The notes: a model not told the origin generated them from the letters alone. A stretch of DNA of 64,000 nucleotides from Halomonas cerina (GCF_014192215.1 NZ_JACHXP010000003.1:55744-119743), one strand, 5' to 3'; shown: positions 1 through 9,624, counted from the first letter of the stretch. A program made the numbers and translations.

Positions 1-2
1 AT

Positions 3-476
3 GTCGTCGAGGCCGTGTGCCCCGACAAGCGGGAAGGCGACCAGGTCCGTACCGCCATCCACGACTTCGAGGGCGACCAGACCTACAGCGAGAAACCGGG
101 CCACGATTTCACCCTGAACGCCACCTTCGCCGAGGTCGAGGTCGCCGACTACGACGGCCTGGTGATCCCGGGGGGACGGGCTCCGGAGTATCTGCGCCTC
201 GACGAGCGTGTCCTGGAACTGGTGCGTCACTTCTTCGATCACGAGAAGCCGGTGGCCGCCATCTGTCACGGCGCTCAACTGCTGGCCGCCGCGGTCTCCC
301 TGGAAGGGTATCGCGTCTCGGCCTACCCCGCCTGTGCCCCGGAGGTCCACCTGGCCGGTGGGGACTATGCCGAGATCGAGGTCGACCAGGCCATCGCCAG
401 CGGCAAGCTGGTCACCGCCCCTGCCTGGCCGGCGCATCCCGACTGGCTCAGGCGCTTCCATGCACTGCTCGAGTGA
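3..476 (+). CDS. DJ-1/PfpI family protein, 5' end missing
   Basis: The gene enters the window already in frame, so the N-terminus is missing; about 157 residues are visible. The nucleophile-elbow motif AICHGAQLL holds the conserved cysteine of the DJ-1/PfpI (class I glutamine amidotransferase-like) superfamily, preceded by the strand-turn [10 protein letters not shown]. The family includes deglycases, intracellular proteases and stress chaperones; the exact activity cannot be told from this fragment. It ends at a TGA, and no neighbour on the same strand follows for more than 3 kb. Confidence 0.82.
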   Translation, partial: VVEAVCPDKREGDQVRTAIHDFEGDQTYSEKPGHDFTLNATFAEVEVADYDGLVIPGGRAPEYLRLDERVLELVRHFFDHEKPVAAICHGAQLLAAAVSLEGYRVSAYPACAPEVHLAGGDYAEIEVDQAIASGKLVTAPAWPAHPDWLRRFHALLE

Positions 477-483
477 ACCATAG

Positions 484-588
484 CGGCTACGCCGCGGGGC
501 TGCCCTCAACGCGCCGGACTACGCCACCTGCTACGGCGGCGACGAACACGGCTACACCGACTACCCGTTTCTCGAGGGCCGCGATTAG
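484..588 (+). pseudogene. possible short gene remnant
   Basis: Between the DJ-1-like gene and the convergent NAD-salvage operon lie about 250 bp without an intact gene. One frame, closed by stops at 481 and 586, reads like real protein (DYATCYGGDEHGYTDYPF) but has no start codon or ribosome site. It may be the tail of a decayed gene. I do not recognise the family. Confidence 0.22.
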
Positions 589-729
589 ACGCTGGGCGTC
601 CGGCGGTCAGGCTCGAACGCACAGTCAGCCGCACCTGGGAGCCAGCCTCGCATCAGCCGCATGAACGCCATGCGGCCAGCGACTTCGAGACCCGCCCCCA
701 GGACAAGCGGTGACAGGCCGGGGCAAGAG

Positions 730-2076
730 TCAGAAGGAGGACTGCAGGCGCTCGAGGCCCGGGCCGAGCTCGACCGGGTAGTCGCTCTCGCCCTCCTCGA
801 GGTGTCTGACATCGTCGGGGAAACGGGCCAGTGCGTCCGCCACCCGCTCCCGGGCCTCACTGGCCCGGGCCATCTCGTCGTCGTTCAGCTGCCCCGCCTG
901 CACCAGCGGGCGCAGCAGCGCCTCGCCGTCCTCGATGGATTCGTCGCGCAGGGCGATCACGTCGCCGGCATACTGGCCCTGGTCGTCGAGACGACGATAG
1001 AGCTGCTTGCGGCAGGGCAGGTTGATCTTGCCCGGCGAGTGCTTGACCCGCGGCTCGCCGGCGTACTCCACCAGCTTGTAGGAGAGGTCGATCACCGGGG
1101 CGTCCGCCGACACCCCCATCTGGGTGCCCACGCCGAAGGCGTCGATGGGCGCACCGTCCTCGAGTAGGGCATCGATCTGGACTTCGTCGAGACCGCTGCT
1201 GGCAACGATCGTGATCTCCTCGAGCCCGGCCTCGTCGAGCAGGGCGCGGGCCCCCTTCGCCAACTCGCCGAGGTCGCCGGAGTCCAGCCGAATGGCCTTG
1301 ACGCCGAGTTCGGGCGCCTTGTGCATCAGGTCGATCACCTTGCGAACCCCGTCCAGGGTGTCGTGGGTATCCACCAGCAGCGTGGTACCCGGGTAGTGAC
1401 GGGCAAAGGCGCGGAAGGCGTCGTCTTCGTCATCATGGGCCAGGATGTAGCTGTGGGCCATGGTGCCGTTGAGAGCCAAGTCGTGGCGCAGGCCGCCCAG
1501 CACGTTGCTGGTGCCGGCGAGGCCGGCGGTGCGGTAGGCGCGCACCCCGCGTACCGCGGCATCCACGCCGTGCATGCGGCGCATGCCGAAGTCCACCACT
1601 GGCCGGCCTCGGGCCGCCATCACCAGACGCACCGCCTTGGAGGCAAGTACCGTCTCGACCTGCACCAAGTTCATGACCAGGCTCTCCAGCAACTGGGCCT
1701 GGCTGATGGGGGCATCCACTTCCAGCAGCGGCTCGTTGGCGAACACCGGGGTGCCCTCGGGAAGGGCGTGGATGTCGCCCTCGAAACGCCAGTCGGCCAG
1801 CCAGTCGAGGAAGCCGTCCTCGAACAGTTCGGTGCCGGCCAGTCGCTTGATGGCCTCGTCACCGAAGCGCAGTCGGCTGAGCAGGGCCGCCGCGTGCTGC
1901 TGGCCGCAGGCCAGCATGAAGCGGCGGGTCGGCGGCAACCTGCGGAAGAATAGGCTGAAGGTGGCCGGTGCGTGCATGTCCTCCTTCCAGTAGGCCTGAG
2001 TCATGGTCAGCTGGTAGAGGTCGGTGAGCAGGGCCAGCTCGGTGTCGTCGACCTGCAGGGGAATAGGCTCGTTCAT
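730..2076 (-). CDS. pncB: nicotinate phosphoribosyltransferase
   Basis: A 448-residue protein that converts nicotinate and PRPP to nicotinate mononucleotide in the Preiss-Handler arm of NAD salvage. Family signatures are clear: LTDLYQLTMTQAYW at the N-terminus, DFGMRRMHG mid-protein, the GTMAHSYI segment, LVDTHDTLDG, and the phosphate-binding stretch KAIRLDSGDLGEL. The length suits the bacterial/eukaryote-like class rather than the shorter E. coli PncB. Its ATG overlaps the stop of the upstream nicotinamidase gene by 4 nt, so the two are translationally coupled and supply consecutive steps (nicotinamide to nicotinate to NaMN). Confidence 0.93.
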   Translation of the reverse strand: MNEPIPLQVDDTELALLTDLYQLTMTQAYWKEDMHAPATFSLFFRRLPPTRRFMLACGQQHAAALLSRLRFGDEAIKRLAGTELFEDGFLDWLADWRFEGDIHALPEGTPVFANEPLLEVDAPISQAQLLESLVMNLVQVETVLASKAVRLVMAARGRPVVDFGMRRMHGVDAAVRGVRAYRTAGLAGTSNVLGGLRHDLALNGTMAHSYILAHDDEDDAFRAFARHYPGTTLLVDTHDTLDGVRKVIDLMHKAPELGVKAIRLDSGDLGELAKGARALLDEAGLEEITIVASSGLDEVQIDALLEDGAPIDAFGVGTQMGVSADAPVIDLSYKLVEYAGEPRVKHSPGKINLPCRKQLYRRLDDQGQYAGDVIALRDESIEDGEALLRPLVQAGQLNDDEMARASEARERVADALARFPDDVRHLEEGESDYPVELGPGLERLQSSF

Positions 2077-2639
2077 GCGCGCACCTCGGCACCGGCGTCC
2101 TCGAACTCGCGGCGACAGTCAGGCACGGCATCGGGCTCCACGGCGGCGGAGAGCTGCCCCAGCAGCAGAGTGGCGAAGCCCGCATCGCGGGCCGCCAGCA
2201 CCGTGGCGCGCACGCACACGTCCAGCGCCAGGCCGCAGATCACGACACGCTCGATGCCCTTTTCCTTCAGGTAGCCGGCCAGGCCGGTACCGTCGAAGGC
2301 CGAGTAGGCGTCGGCGTCGAAAGCGGTGGCCTTGCTGACCCGGATGGTGGTGTCGTCCAGGGCCAGGTCGGGATGGAAGGCCGCCCCCTCGGTGTCCTGG
2401 ACGCAGTGCACCGGCCAAGGGCCGCCACGATGCTCGAAGCTGATATGGTCGATGGGATGCCAGTCCCGGGAGGCGATGATCAAAGCGCCCGCTTGGCGGG
2501 CCGCGTCGATCTCGGCGTTGATGCCGGGCACCAGGCCACCGCCACCCTCGACGGCGAGGGCGCCGCCCTCGCAGAAGTCGTTTTGCATGTCCACGACGAG
2601 CAGGGCGTCGCGGGGTCCATAGTCCACTTGCGCGGTCAT
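2073..2639 (-). CDS. pncA: nicotinamidase
   Basis: A 188-residue isochorismatase-fold amidase that hydrolyses nicotinamide to nicotinate. Visible catalytic and metal motifs are VVDMQNDFCEGG (catalytic Asp), SRDWHPIDHISF (metal-binding Asp and His), RVSKATAFDADAYSAF (catalytic Lys region) and VICGLALDVCVRAT with the nucleophilic Cys. The ATG at 2639 has a good AAGGAG site upstream; the reading frame stays open far upstream, but that extension has no family similarity. It forms an operon with the nicotinate phosphoribosyltransferase, overlapping it by 4 nt. Confidence 0.93.
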   Translation of the reverse strand: MTAQVDYGPRDALLVVDMQNDFCEGGALAVEGGGGLVPGINAEIDAARQAGALIIASRDWHPIDHISFEHRGGPWPVHCVQDTEGAAFHPDLALDDTTIRVSKATAFDADAYSAFDGTGLAGYLKEKGIERVVICGLALDVCVRATVLAARDAGFATLLLGQLSAAVEPDAVPDCRREFEDAGAEVRA

Positions 2640-2731
2640 CACGCATCTCCTTGGAGGTCGTCGGGTGTCACCCTTCAGCGTAGGACCTGTGCCGCTCCGG
2701 TTGTAGTGGGCAATCGGAGCGCAGGGGCCGG

Positions 2732-3682
2732 TCAATAGCCGGCCTCGGGGTCGACGGTATCGAGGGGCTCGCCGGCCTCGAGGGCACGCAGCGCCTCGGC
2801 CACCTGATCCAGCGCTGCGCCCAGCGGTGTCGGCCCGGCCATGTGGGGCGTGACCCATACCCGCGGGTGCGACCATAGCGGGCTCGCCGCCGGCAGCGGC
2901 TCCTCGGGGAAGGCGTCGAGCAGGGCGCCTCGCAGCCGGCCCTCGGTCTCGCCGCTTTGGTCGCTCCCCTGGGCCAGCGCCTCGAGCAGGGCGGCCTCGT
3001 CGACCAGGGTGCCGCGCCCCGGGTTGATCAGGCTGGCGCCCGCCGGCAATCGTGCCAGGGCATTGGCATCGATGATATGTCGGGTCGCCCGGGTGTCCGG
3101 CAGCAGCAGTACCAGGGTCATCACCCGGTCGAGCACCTCGTCGAGACCTTCGTCGCCATGATGGCAGGTAACGCCATCCAGCGACTTGGGCGACCGGCTC
3201 CAGCCATGGACCGGGAAGCCGTCGGCGGCGACCATGGCTGCGACCTTCGCCCCGATGGCGCCGAGGCCCAGCACGCCCACCGGCCAGTCGACCTTGTCGA
3301 TCACCGCATGCTCGCGCCACTCCTCGCGAGCCTGCTGGCGCCGGTAACGGTCGAAGTCGCGCTGGAAGTGCAGGATGCCGTAGCGCACATAGTCGCCGAT
3401 CAGCTCCGCCATGCCGGCGTCGCGCAGCTTGACGATCGGCACGTCCCGGGGCAGGGCGGGGTTGCTCAGCAGGGCGTCGACCCCGGCGCCAAGGTTGACG
3501 ATGCCCTTGAGCCGGGTCGGTTCGCCGAGTAACCGGGCGGAGGGCTTCCAGACGGCCAGGTACTCGGCCTCCCGGCGAGCCTCGAGCGAAGCGTTACTGG
3601 TGATCACCTCGGCCTCGGGAAGGCGTGCCGAAAGGGCGGCCCGCCACTGCTCGGCGTCGTCGATATGCACGAGAACCTTCAT
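2732..3682 (-). CDS. D-2-hydroxyacid dehydrogenase (GhrA-like glyoxylate/hydroxypyruvate reductase)
   Basis: A 316-residue NAD(P)H-dependent reductase of the D-isomer 2-hydroxyacid dehydrogenase family, closest in layout to GhrA. The Rossmann motif GVLGLGAIGAKVA lies mid-protein; INPGRGTLVDEAALLEAL carries the conserved Arg-Gly, and LLDAFPEEPLP followed by WVTPHMAGPT gives the catalytic Glu and His. The start at 3682 is set by an AAGGAGA site; an upstream in-frame ATG has no such site. It reads in the same direction as pncA-pncB after a 92-bp gap and is divergent from doeA. The substrate (glyoxylate, hydroxypyruvate or another 2-keto acid) is inferred from the family. Confidence 0.88.
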   Translation of the reverse strand: MKVLVHIDDAEQWRAALSARLPEAEVITSNASLEARREAEYLAVWKPSARLLGEPTRLKGIVNLGAGVDALLSNPALPRDVPIVKLRDAGMAELIGDYVRYGILHFQRDFDRYRRQQAREEWREHAVIDKVDWPVGVLGLGAIGAKVAAMVAADGFPVHGWSRSPKSLDGVTCHHGDEGLDEVLDRVMTLVLLLPDTRATRHIIDANALARLPAGASLINPGRGTLVDEAALLEALAQGSDQSGETEGRLRGALLDAFPEEPLPAASPLWSHPRVWVTPHMAGPTPLGAALDQVAEALRALEAGEPLDTVDPEAGY

Positions 3683-3935
3683 GATCTCTCCTTCTGGTGG
3701 CCCTGCGTCATCATGGAAGCGGGAGTGCCCGTGGACAAGCCTCACGGCACATCAGGAAATGCTTGACCGCCTACCATGGGTTGGCAGTAACCTCGAGGCG
3801 CGGGATCGATCGACGCTACGAAACTGCCACCTGGCCCGCCACCGGGCCGGTCGCTACGGCAGTGATGGTTACCCCGGTCCGGCCTTCCAGGGTGGAGAAG
3901 GCCGATGTCTTGATGATGGGATGACGAGTGGCTTC

Positions 3936-5135
3936 ATGATTCAGGTTTCCCTGCCCTTCACGCGAGAGGAGTATGCAACTCGCCTGTGGAAGGTGCGCGC
4001 CGAGATGGCCAGTCGGGGTATCGATGTGCTGATCATCAGCGATCCCTCCAACATGGCCTGGCTCACCGGCTACGACGGCTGGTCGTTCTATGTGCACCAG
4101 TGCGTGTTGGTCGGTCTGGAGGGCGAACCGGTCTGGTACGGCCGTCGCATGGATGCCAACGGGGCGCTGCGGACCTGCTGGATCGACCCGGACAACATCA
4201 CCTACTACCCGGATTACTACGTGCAGAATCCGGACATGCATCCCATGGACTACCTCGCCCAGACCATCCTGCCCGACCGCGGCTGGCACCAGGGCGTGGT
4301 GGGCTTGGAGATGGACAACTACTACTTCTCGGCCAAGGCTTATCAGAGCCTGCTGCGCGAGCTGCCCCATGCCCGCTTCATGGATGCCAACGTCCTGGTC
4401 AACTGGTGCCGGGCCATCAAGTCGCCCCAGGAGATCGAGTACATGCGGGTAGCGGCGAAGATCGTCGAGGGCATGCACTCGCGCATCCTCGAGGTGATCG
4501 AGCCGGGCCTGCCCAAGAGCAAGCTGGTCTCGGAGATCTACCGGGTCGGCATCGAGGGCTGGCGGGACGAGCAGGGCAAGATCTACGGTGGCGACTACCC
4601 CGCCATCGTGCCCATGCTTCCCACCGGCTCCGACGCCGCCGCCCCGCACCTCACCTGGGACGACACGCCGTTTCGCGAGGGGGAGGGGACCTTCTTCGAG
4701 ATCGCCGGCGTCTTCAAGCGCTACCATGCGCCGATGTCGCGGACGGTCTTCCTCGGCCGGCCTCCCCAGGAGTTCGTGCGCGCCGAGTCGGCGCTGATCG
4801 AGGGCATCGAGCACGGCCTCGAGGTGGCCAGGCCCGGCAATCGCACCGCGGACATCGCCATGGCGCTGGGCGCGGCCATGGACAAGTACGGCTTCGACCG
4901 CGGCGGGGCCCGCTGCGGCTATCCGATCGGCATCAGCTATCCCCCGGACTGGGGCGAGCGCACCATGAGCCTGCGTCCCTCCGACGAGACCATCCTGCAG
5001 CCCGGGATGACCTTCCACTTCATGCCAGGCCTGTGGGAGGACGACTGGGGGCTGGAGATCACCGAGAGCATCCTGATCACCGAGACCGGCTGCGAGACCC
5101 TGGCCGACTTCCCGCGACAATTGTTTGTACGCTGA
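3936..5135 (+). CDS. doeA: ectoine hydrolase
   Basis: Opens the ectoine ring to give N-acetyl-2,4-diaminobutyrate, the first step of ectoine catabolism. The protein is an M24 (creatinase/aminopeptidase P-like) pita-bread hydrolase: a creatinase-like N-domain with SNMAWLTGYDGWSFYVHQ, then a C-domain with GTFFEIAGVFKRYHAPMSRT. With the start at 3936 the length is 399 residues and the Glu of FFEIAG is residue 255, matching my recollection of the Glu255 reported to react with ectoine in the EutD homologue. An in-frame ATG at 3921 is an alternative; neither has a strong ribosome site. First gene of the plus-strand doe/eut cluster, divergent from the reductase gene. Confidence 0.93.
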   Translation: MIQVSLPFTREEYATRLWKVRAEMASRGIDVLIISDPSNMAWLTGYDGWSFYVHQCVLVGLEGEPVWYGRRMDANGALRTCWIDPDNITYYPDYYVQNPDMHPMDYLAQTILPDRGWHQGVVGLEMDNYYFSAKAYQSLLRELPHARFMDANVLVNWCRAIKSPQEIEYMRVAAKIVEGMHSRILEVIEPGLPKSKLVSEIYRVGIEGWRDEQGKIYGGDYPAIVPMLPTGSDAAAPHLTWDDTPFREGEGTFFEIAGVFKRYHAPMSRTVFLGRPPQEFVRAESALIEGIEHGLEVARPGNRTADIAMALGAAMDKYGFDRGGARCGYPIGISYPPDWGERTMSLRPSDETILQPGMTFHFMPGLWEDDWGLEITESILITETGCETLADFPRQLFVR

Positions 5136-5179
5136 GTGAGTAGAAGTCGAGCAATCACCAACGATCAAGGAGGGGCGCC

Positions 5180-5270
5180 GGCGGCAAGCCGAAGAGGAGG
5201 TCCTACGCCAGGGATGGCGTCGGTAGCGCCCAGGGATGGGTTTACAGCGCCTCCTCGCAGGCTTGCCGCC
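5180..5270. repeat. REP-like nested inverted repeat between doeA and doeB
   Basis: The outer arms are perfect 11-bp complements (5180-5190 and 5260-5270). Inside them GAGGAGG (5194-5200) pairs with CCTCCTC (5250-5256), and a separate hairpin with 6-bp arms sits at 5205-5220. This resembles dispersed intergenic palindromes of gammaproteobacteria. It lies in the 201-bp doeA-doeB gap and could stabilise the mRNA or partly terminate transcription after doeA. Confidence 0.75.
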
Positions 5271-5336
5271 GGTCAGTCCCGAGCGGCGCAGGGGCCTTGG
5301 TGTTGCCTGCCGCATGAGAATAAGGAGCCCTAGACA

Positions 5337-6350
5337 ATGGCCAAGCGACCCAGCCCCATCTCCGCGACCGTCGACTTCGACGCCGACGGTGTCCAGCATG
5401 GCTTCCTCAAGCTGCCGATCTCCGTGGACGAGTCGGCCTGGGGGGCGGTGATGATTCCTGTCAGCGTGGTCAAGAACGGCGAGGGCCCCACGGCGCTGCT
5501 GACCGGCGGCAATCATGGCGACGAGTATGAGGGCATCACCTCGCTGCTCAAGCTCTCAAGCGAACTGCGCGCCGAGGACGTCCGCGGCCGGGTGATCATC
5601 GTGCCCTGCATGAACCAGCCGGCGGTGATGGCCGGCAAGCGCACCTCGGGCCTCGACGGCGGCAACCTCAACCGCAGCTTCCCCGGCGACCCGGACGGCA
5701 CCGTCACCGAGAAGATCGCCGACTACTTCACCCGGGTGATGGTGCCGATGAGCGACGTGGTGCTCGACCTGCACTCCGGCGGGCGCACCCTGGACATCAT
5801 TCCCTTCGGTGCCTCCCACGTGCTGGAGGACGTCGAGCAGCAGCGCCAGGCGCTGGCGGGCGCCAAGGCCTTCGGCGCTCCCTACGCCATGATGATGTTC
5901 GAGCTCGACGCCGCGGCGCTGTTCGACACCGCAGTGGAGTCCCAGGGCAAGGTCTTCGTAGCCACCGAGCTTGGCGGCGGCGGCACCTCCACGCCGCAGA
6001 GCCTGGCCATCACCGAGCGCGGGGTGCGCAACTTCCTGGTCCACTATGGCCTTATCGAGGGCGAAGTGGAGATGCCCGACGCGCCCCAGGTCTATCTCGA
6101 CATGCCCGATGCCAGCTGCTATGTGCAGAGCGAGCACTCGGGCCTGCTCGAGCTGGCCTTCGACCTGGGGGATCGGGTCGAGATGGGCGAGGTGGTGGCT
6201 CGCATCTATGACCTGACCCGCAGCGGCACAGCCCCGGTGGAGTATCGTGCCAGCCGTGGTGGCGTGCTCGCGGCGCGGCGCCACCCGGCGCTGGTCAACA
6301 TGGGCGATACCATCGCGGTGATCGCCGATGTCGTCGATTCCCTGGACTGA
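5337..6350 (+). CDS. doeB: N-acetyl-L-2,4-diaminobutyrate deacetylase
   Basis: A 337-residue zinc deacetylase of the succinylglutamate desuccinylase/aspartoacylase (AstE/AspA) family. It removes acetate from the DoeA product to give L-2,4-diaminobutyrate. Zinc ligands are visible as GGNHGDEYEG (His60, Glu63) and LDLHSGG (His146), and the C-terminal part shows the beta-barrel extension of the family. An AATAAGGAG site sits upstream of the ATG. It follows doeA after a repeat-containing 201-bp gap and precedes doeX by 17 bp. Confidence 0.94.
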   Translation: MAKRPSPISATVDFDADGVQHGFLKLPISVDESAWGAVMIPVSVVKNGEGPTALLTGGNHGDEYEGITSLLKLSSELRAEDVRGRVIIVPCMNQPAVMAGKRTSGLDGGNLNRSFPGDPDGTVTEKIADYFTRVMVPMSDVVLDLHSGGRTLDIIPFGASHVLEDVEQQRQALAGAKAFGAPYAMMMFELDAAALFDTAVESQGKVFVATELGGGGTSTPQSLAITERGVRNFLVHYGLIEGEVEMPDAPQVYLDMPDASCYVQSEHSGLLELAFDLGDRVEMGEVVARIYDLTRSGTAPVEYRASRGGVLAARRHPALVNMGDTIAVIADVVDSLD

Positions 6351-6367
6351 GAGGGATAACCCCGCGC

Positions 6368-6841
6368 ATGAAGCTCGATCGCTATGATCTGAAGATCCTC
6401 GAGATCCTGTCCCGGGACGGCCGCATCACCAAGTCGAAGCTGGCCGAGGCCATCAACCTCTCGGTCAGCCCCTGCTGGGAGCGGGTGCGGCGTCTCGAGA
6501 AGGCCGGGGTGATCGCGGGCTATGGAGCGTGGATCAATGCCGACGTCTTGGTCCGTCGCACCCCGGTGTGGGTACAGATCGAGCTGAAGCAGCACAATGC
6601 GGAGAGTTTCGCCCGGTTCGAGGCACTGGTGCATGACACGCCGGCGGTCACCGAATGCGTGGCCGTGGGCGGTGGCGTGGACTACCTGATCAAGGTCGAG
6701 GCCGACTCCATCGATGCCTACCAGCGCCTGATCGATGCCTGGCTCACCTCGGACGTCGGCATCGAGCGCTATTTTACCTATATCGTGACCAAGACGGTAA
6801 AACGTCCTGAACCCGGCGTCTTGCCTCGGGATTTCGTCTGA
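6368..6841 (+). CDS. doeX: Lrp/AsnC-family regulator of ectoine degradation
   Basis: A 157-residue transcription factor with an N-terminal winged helix (YDLKILEILSRDGRITKSKL, then SVSPCWERVRRLEKAGVI) and a C-terminal RAM ligand/oligomer domain (ECVAVGGGVDYLIKVEA). The position directly after doeB is that of DoeX in other ectoine degraders, where it controls the doe genes in response to a pathway intermediate. Tight spacing to doeB indicates co-transcription. Its binding site is likely upstream of doeA, but I cannot define one by eye. Confidence 0.92.
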   Translation: MKLDRYDLKILEILSRDGRITKSKLAEAINLSVSPCWERVRRLEKAGVIAGYGAWINADVLVRRTPVWVQIELKQHNAESFARFEALVHDTPAVTECVAVGGGVDYLIKVEADSIDAYQRLIDAWLTSDVGIERYFTYIVTKTVKRPEPGVLPRDFV

Positions 6842-7058
6842 CCAACATGCGCGCCACCGGCGGCAAGGCCCACCCAGCGGCAGCCGTGAAACACAGCGTT
6901 GATGTAACGAGAGAGGAACTGGCATAAGCTGGTAGCGAGATTAAGGGTGCTCGTTCACCCATGCCGGGCGATCCCGACCGGCGTTCGAGTCGCGTAGCGC
7001 CGGCCAGGTAGTAACAGCCCAGAACGATTCGAGATCGCCTGCTGCAGAGAGACTGACA

Positions 7059-7931
7059 ATGTCCTATTTCACGATTGCCGGTGTCCAGATGCATGCCCTG
7101 CATCATGGTGACAACACCGAAGCCATGCGTCATCGCATCAATGCCTTGATGGGGCGCTTCCCCCAGGTGCAACTGGTGCTGTTCAGCGAGCTGATGCCCC
7201 TGGGCGCTTCCCCGCACCACGCCCAGTCCCTGCCCAGTCATGCCGAGACAGTGTTCTGCCACCTGGCCGAACAGCATCGCATCTGGCTGATTCCCGGCTC
7301 CATGTTCGAGCGCTCGGAAGGCGGGCAGATCTACAACACCCTCTCGGTGATCAACCCCCATGGCCAGGTGGTAGCACGCTATCGCAAGATGTTCCCCTTC
7401 CGTCCCTACGAGGCGGGGGTGGAGAGCGGCGGCGAGTTCGTCACCTTCGACGTGCCCAACGTGGGGCGCTTCGGGGTCTCGATCTGCTATGACATGTGGT
7501 TCCCCGAGACCACCCGCACCCTGGCGGCCATGGGCGCCGAGGTGATTCTTCACCCCACCATGACCGACACCATCGATCGCGATATCGAGTTGTCCATCGC
7601 GCGCACTAACGCGGCCATCAATCAGTGCTATTTTTTCGACATCAACGGGGCCGGAGCCATCGGCAATGGCCGCTCCATCGTCGTGGGACCCTCGGGTGAT
7701 GTCATCCACCAGGCGGGAACCGGCGAGGAGGTGATGCCCATTGAGGTCGACTTCCATCGCGTGCGCCGCGAGCGCGAGACGGGATTGCGTGGCCTCGGCC
7801 AGCCGCTCAAGAGTTTCCGTGACCGCGCCGTGGACTTCTCACTCTATCGCAGCGAGACCGGTTCGTCCCCCTTCCTCGATACCCTGGGCCCGCTGGCCAA
7901 GCCGCAACGTGCCGACATCGAGGAGTACTAA
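7059..7931 (+). CDS. carbon-nitrogen hydrolase (nitrilase superfamily), first gene of an inserted module
   Basis: A 290-residue nitrilase/amidase-fold protein. The Glu-Lys-Cys triad is visible as LFSELMPLGA (Glu44), RYRKMFPF (Lys110) and VSICYDMWFPE (Cys143), so it should be active on a C-N bond such as an amide, carbamoyl group or nitrile. The substrate is unknown. It lies 217 bp after doeX and 173 bp before the ATP-grasp gene, the first of four same-strand genes that separate doeABX from doeCD. It could act on an ectoine-derived or polyamine-derived amide; that is inference from context. Confidence 0.85.
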   Translation: MSYFTIAGVQMHALHHGDNTEAMRHRINALMGRFPQVQLVLFSELMPLGASPHHAQSLPSHAETVFCHLAEQHRIWLIPGSMFERSEGGQIYNTLSVINPHGQVVARYRKMFPFRPYEAGVESGGEFVTFDVPNVGRFGVSICYDMWFPETTRTLAAMGAEVILHPTMTDTIDRDIELSIARTNAAINQCYFFDINGAGAIGNGRSIVVGPSGDVIHQAGTGEEVMPIEVDFHRVRRERETGLRGLGQPLKSFRDRAVDFSLYRSETGSSPFLDTLGPLAKPQRADIEEY

Positions 7932-8104
7932 CGTCGCCTCGGCAGGTGGAGCAAGGAGCTTGCATGCTGGCACGCCTCATGTCCGTCCTGCGCCGCTGCC
8001 TGGCGCCTTTCCGTAGCGCCGGTGCTGCCGGTGCGCTGTCCCCTGAACGGCCTGCCGCCAAGACGGCACCAGGGTCGTCAGCCGTCACCCATGGAGCGAC
8101 AACG

Positions 8105-9577
8105 ATGAGCAAAATAACAAGCATTGCCGATGTCCGCCGTCACTTCCGCAACAACAAGGAGCCGATCTATTTCATCTCGGCCACCAACTTCAACCTGCTG
8201 GGCATCGGTGACTGGGTGGGCAATTTCCGCCACATCAACTATATCGACTGCTTCGATCGACAACAGCGCAATGTCTTCGTGCCCCGGGAGAAGTTTCCCC
8301 GTGACTTCGAAAGCATCGAAGACATCAACAACTATCTCCTTGAGCACAAGGAGGTCATCGACTTCATTCAGTCTCGGGCCGACGGCGATAACGCCGGTGT
8401 GGCCGCCTTCCTGATGTTCGATGAGCATACCGAGGAGGTGTGCAAGCAGTTGGGCCTGCGGATTGCCTTTCCGCCGGCGAAGCTTAGACAGCGCATGGAC
8501 AACAAGATCGAAACGGTACGCATCGGCAACAAGGCCGGCGTGCCCAGCGTGCCCAACGTGCTGGCCAAGGTGGGCAGCTACCAGGAACTAGGCGAGGTCA
8601 GCCAGGAGCTCGGCAACGACCTGGTGGTGCAGACCGCCTTCGGCGACTCCGGCCATACCACCTTCTTCATCGCCAGCGAGGACGACTACTACAAGCATGC
8701 CGAGGAGATTGAGGCCGAGCCCGAGGTCAAGATCATGAAGCGCATCAACTGTCGCGGCTCGGCCATCGAAGCCTGTGCCACCCGCTGCGGCACGGTGGTC
8801 GGCCCGCTGATGACCGAGCTGGTGGGCTTCAAGTCGCTGACCCCCTACAAGGGGGGCTGGTGCGGTAACGAGATGTTCGCCGGCGCCTTCAGCCAGGAGG
8901 TGCGCGACAAGGCTCGGGAATACACCTTCAAGTTCGGCGAGGCGCTGCGTGAGGAGGGCTACCATGGCTACTTCGAGCTAGACTTTTTGATCGACATGGA
9001 GTCCCAGGAGGTCTACCTCGGCGAGCTCAATCCGCGGGTCACCGGGGCCAGCTCGCTGACCAACGTGGCCGCCTTCGCTCACTCCGACATCCCGCTGTTT
9101 CTGTTCCATCTGCTGGAGTTCTCGGGGCTGGACTTCGATCTCGACATCGACGAGATCAACGAGCGCTGGTCGCATCCCGACAGCGTCGACAGCTGGAGCC
9201 AGCTGGTCATCAAGCATACCGACGAGAGCGTCGACCTTCTCACCAGCGCGCCACGTACCGGGGTGTGGAAGATGGCCGGCGACGGCAGCATCGCCTATGA
9301 CCATTACAGCTATCATCCGCATGCCGCCGAGAACGAGCAGGAGGCCTTCTTCCTGCGCATCAGCGGCGCAGGGGATTTCCGCTACGAGGGGGCGGACCTC
9401 GGCATCCTGATCACTCGCGGCCGCCTGATGGACGATGACTTCCAGCTCACCGAGCGCGCCAAGGCGTGGATCGAGGGCATCCGCGGCCAGTATGCCGGCC
9501 AGTCGCTGCAGGATCCGGTGGTGGAGGAAGTGGCCGTCAGCCACGCCGTCGGTGGCGGCAACTTCAAGATTCTGTGA
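8105..9577 (+). CDS. ATP-grasp (biotin carboxylase-like) ligase of unknown substrate
   Basis: 490 residues from the ATG at 8105, which has GGAG about 8 nt upstream. The middle carries an ATP-grasp fold: FGDSGHTTFFI as the flexible phosphate loop, the YFELDFLIDMESQEVYLGEL metal-binding strand, and NPRVTGASS. Enzymes of this type couple ATP hydrolysis to amide or carboxyl transfer through an acyl-phosphate. No biotin-carrier partner is nearby, so the usual name biotin carboxylase is probably misleading and an amino-acid or peptide ligase fits better. A second start at 7964 has a stronger AAGGAG site and would add 47 residues. The next gene starts within 50 nt. Confidence 0.8.
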   Translation: MSKITSIADVRRHFRNNKEPIYFISATNFNLLGIGDWVGNFRHINYIDCFDRQQRNVFVPREKFPRDFESIEDINNYLLEHKEVIDFIQSRADGDNAGVAAFLMFDEHTEEVCKQLGLRIAFPPAKLRQRMDNKIETVRIGNKAGVPSVPNVLAKVGSYQELGEVSQELGNDLVVQTAFGDSGHTTFFIASEDDYYKHAEEIEAEPEVKIMKRINCRGSAIEACATRCGTVVGPLMTELVGFKSLTPYKGGWCGNEMFAGAFSQEVRDKAREYTFKFGEALREEGYHGYFELDFLIDMESQEVYLGELNPRVTGASSLTNVAAFAHSDIPLFLFHLLEFSGLDFDLDIDEINERWSHPDSVDSWSQLVIKHTDESVDLLTSAPRTGVWKMAGDGSIAYDHYSYHPHAAENEQEAFFLRISGAGDFRYEGADLGILITRGRLMDDDFQLTERAKAWIEGIRGQYAGQSLQDPVVEEVAVSHAVGGGNFKIL

Positions 9578-9624
9578 GCGGGGAGCAGGGTCCCCGTTCC
9601 GACGAGTGGGGGCCGCCGGCCGAC

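Noticed and set aside
3816..5516. A 566-codon minus-strand frame over doeA.
   Set aside because: Shadow of doeA; low-complexity composition and no recognisable domain.
8105..9577. Biotin carboxylase role for the ATP-grasp gene.
   Set aside because: No biotin carrier or carboxyltransferase genes nearby, and the neighbours point to amide chemistry instead.
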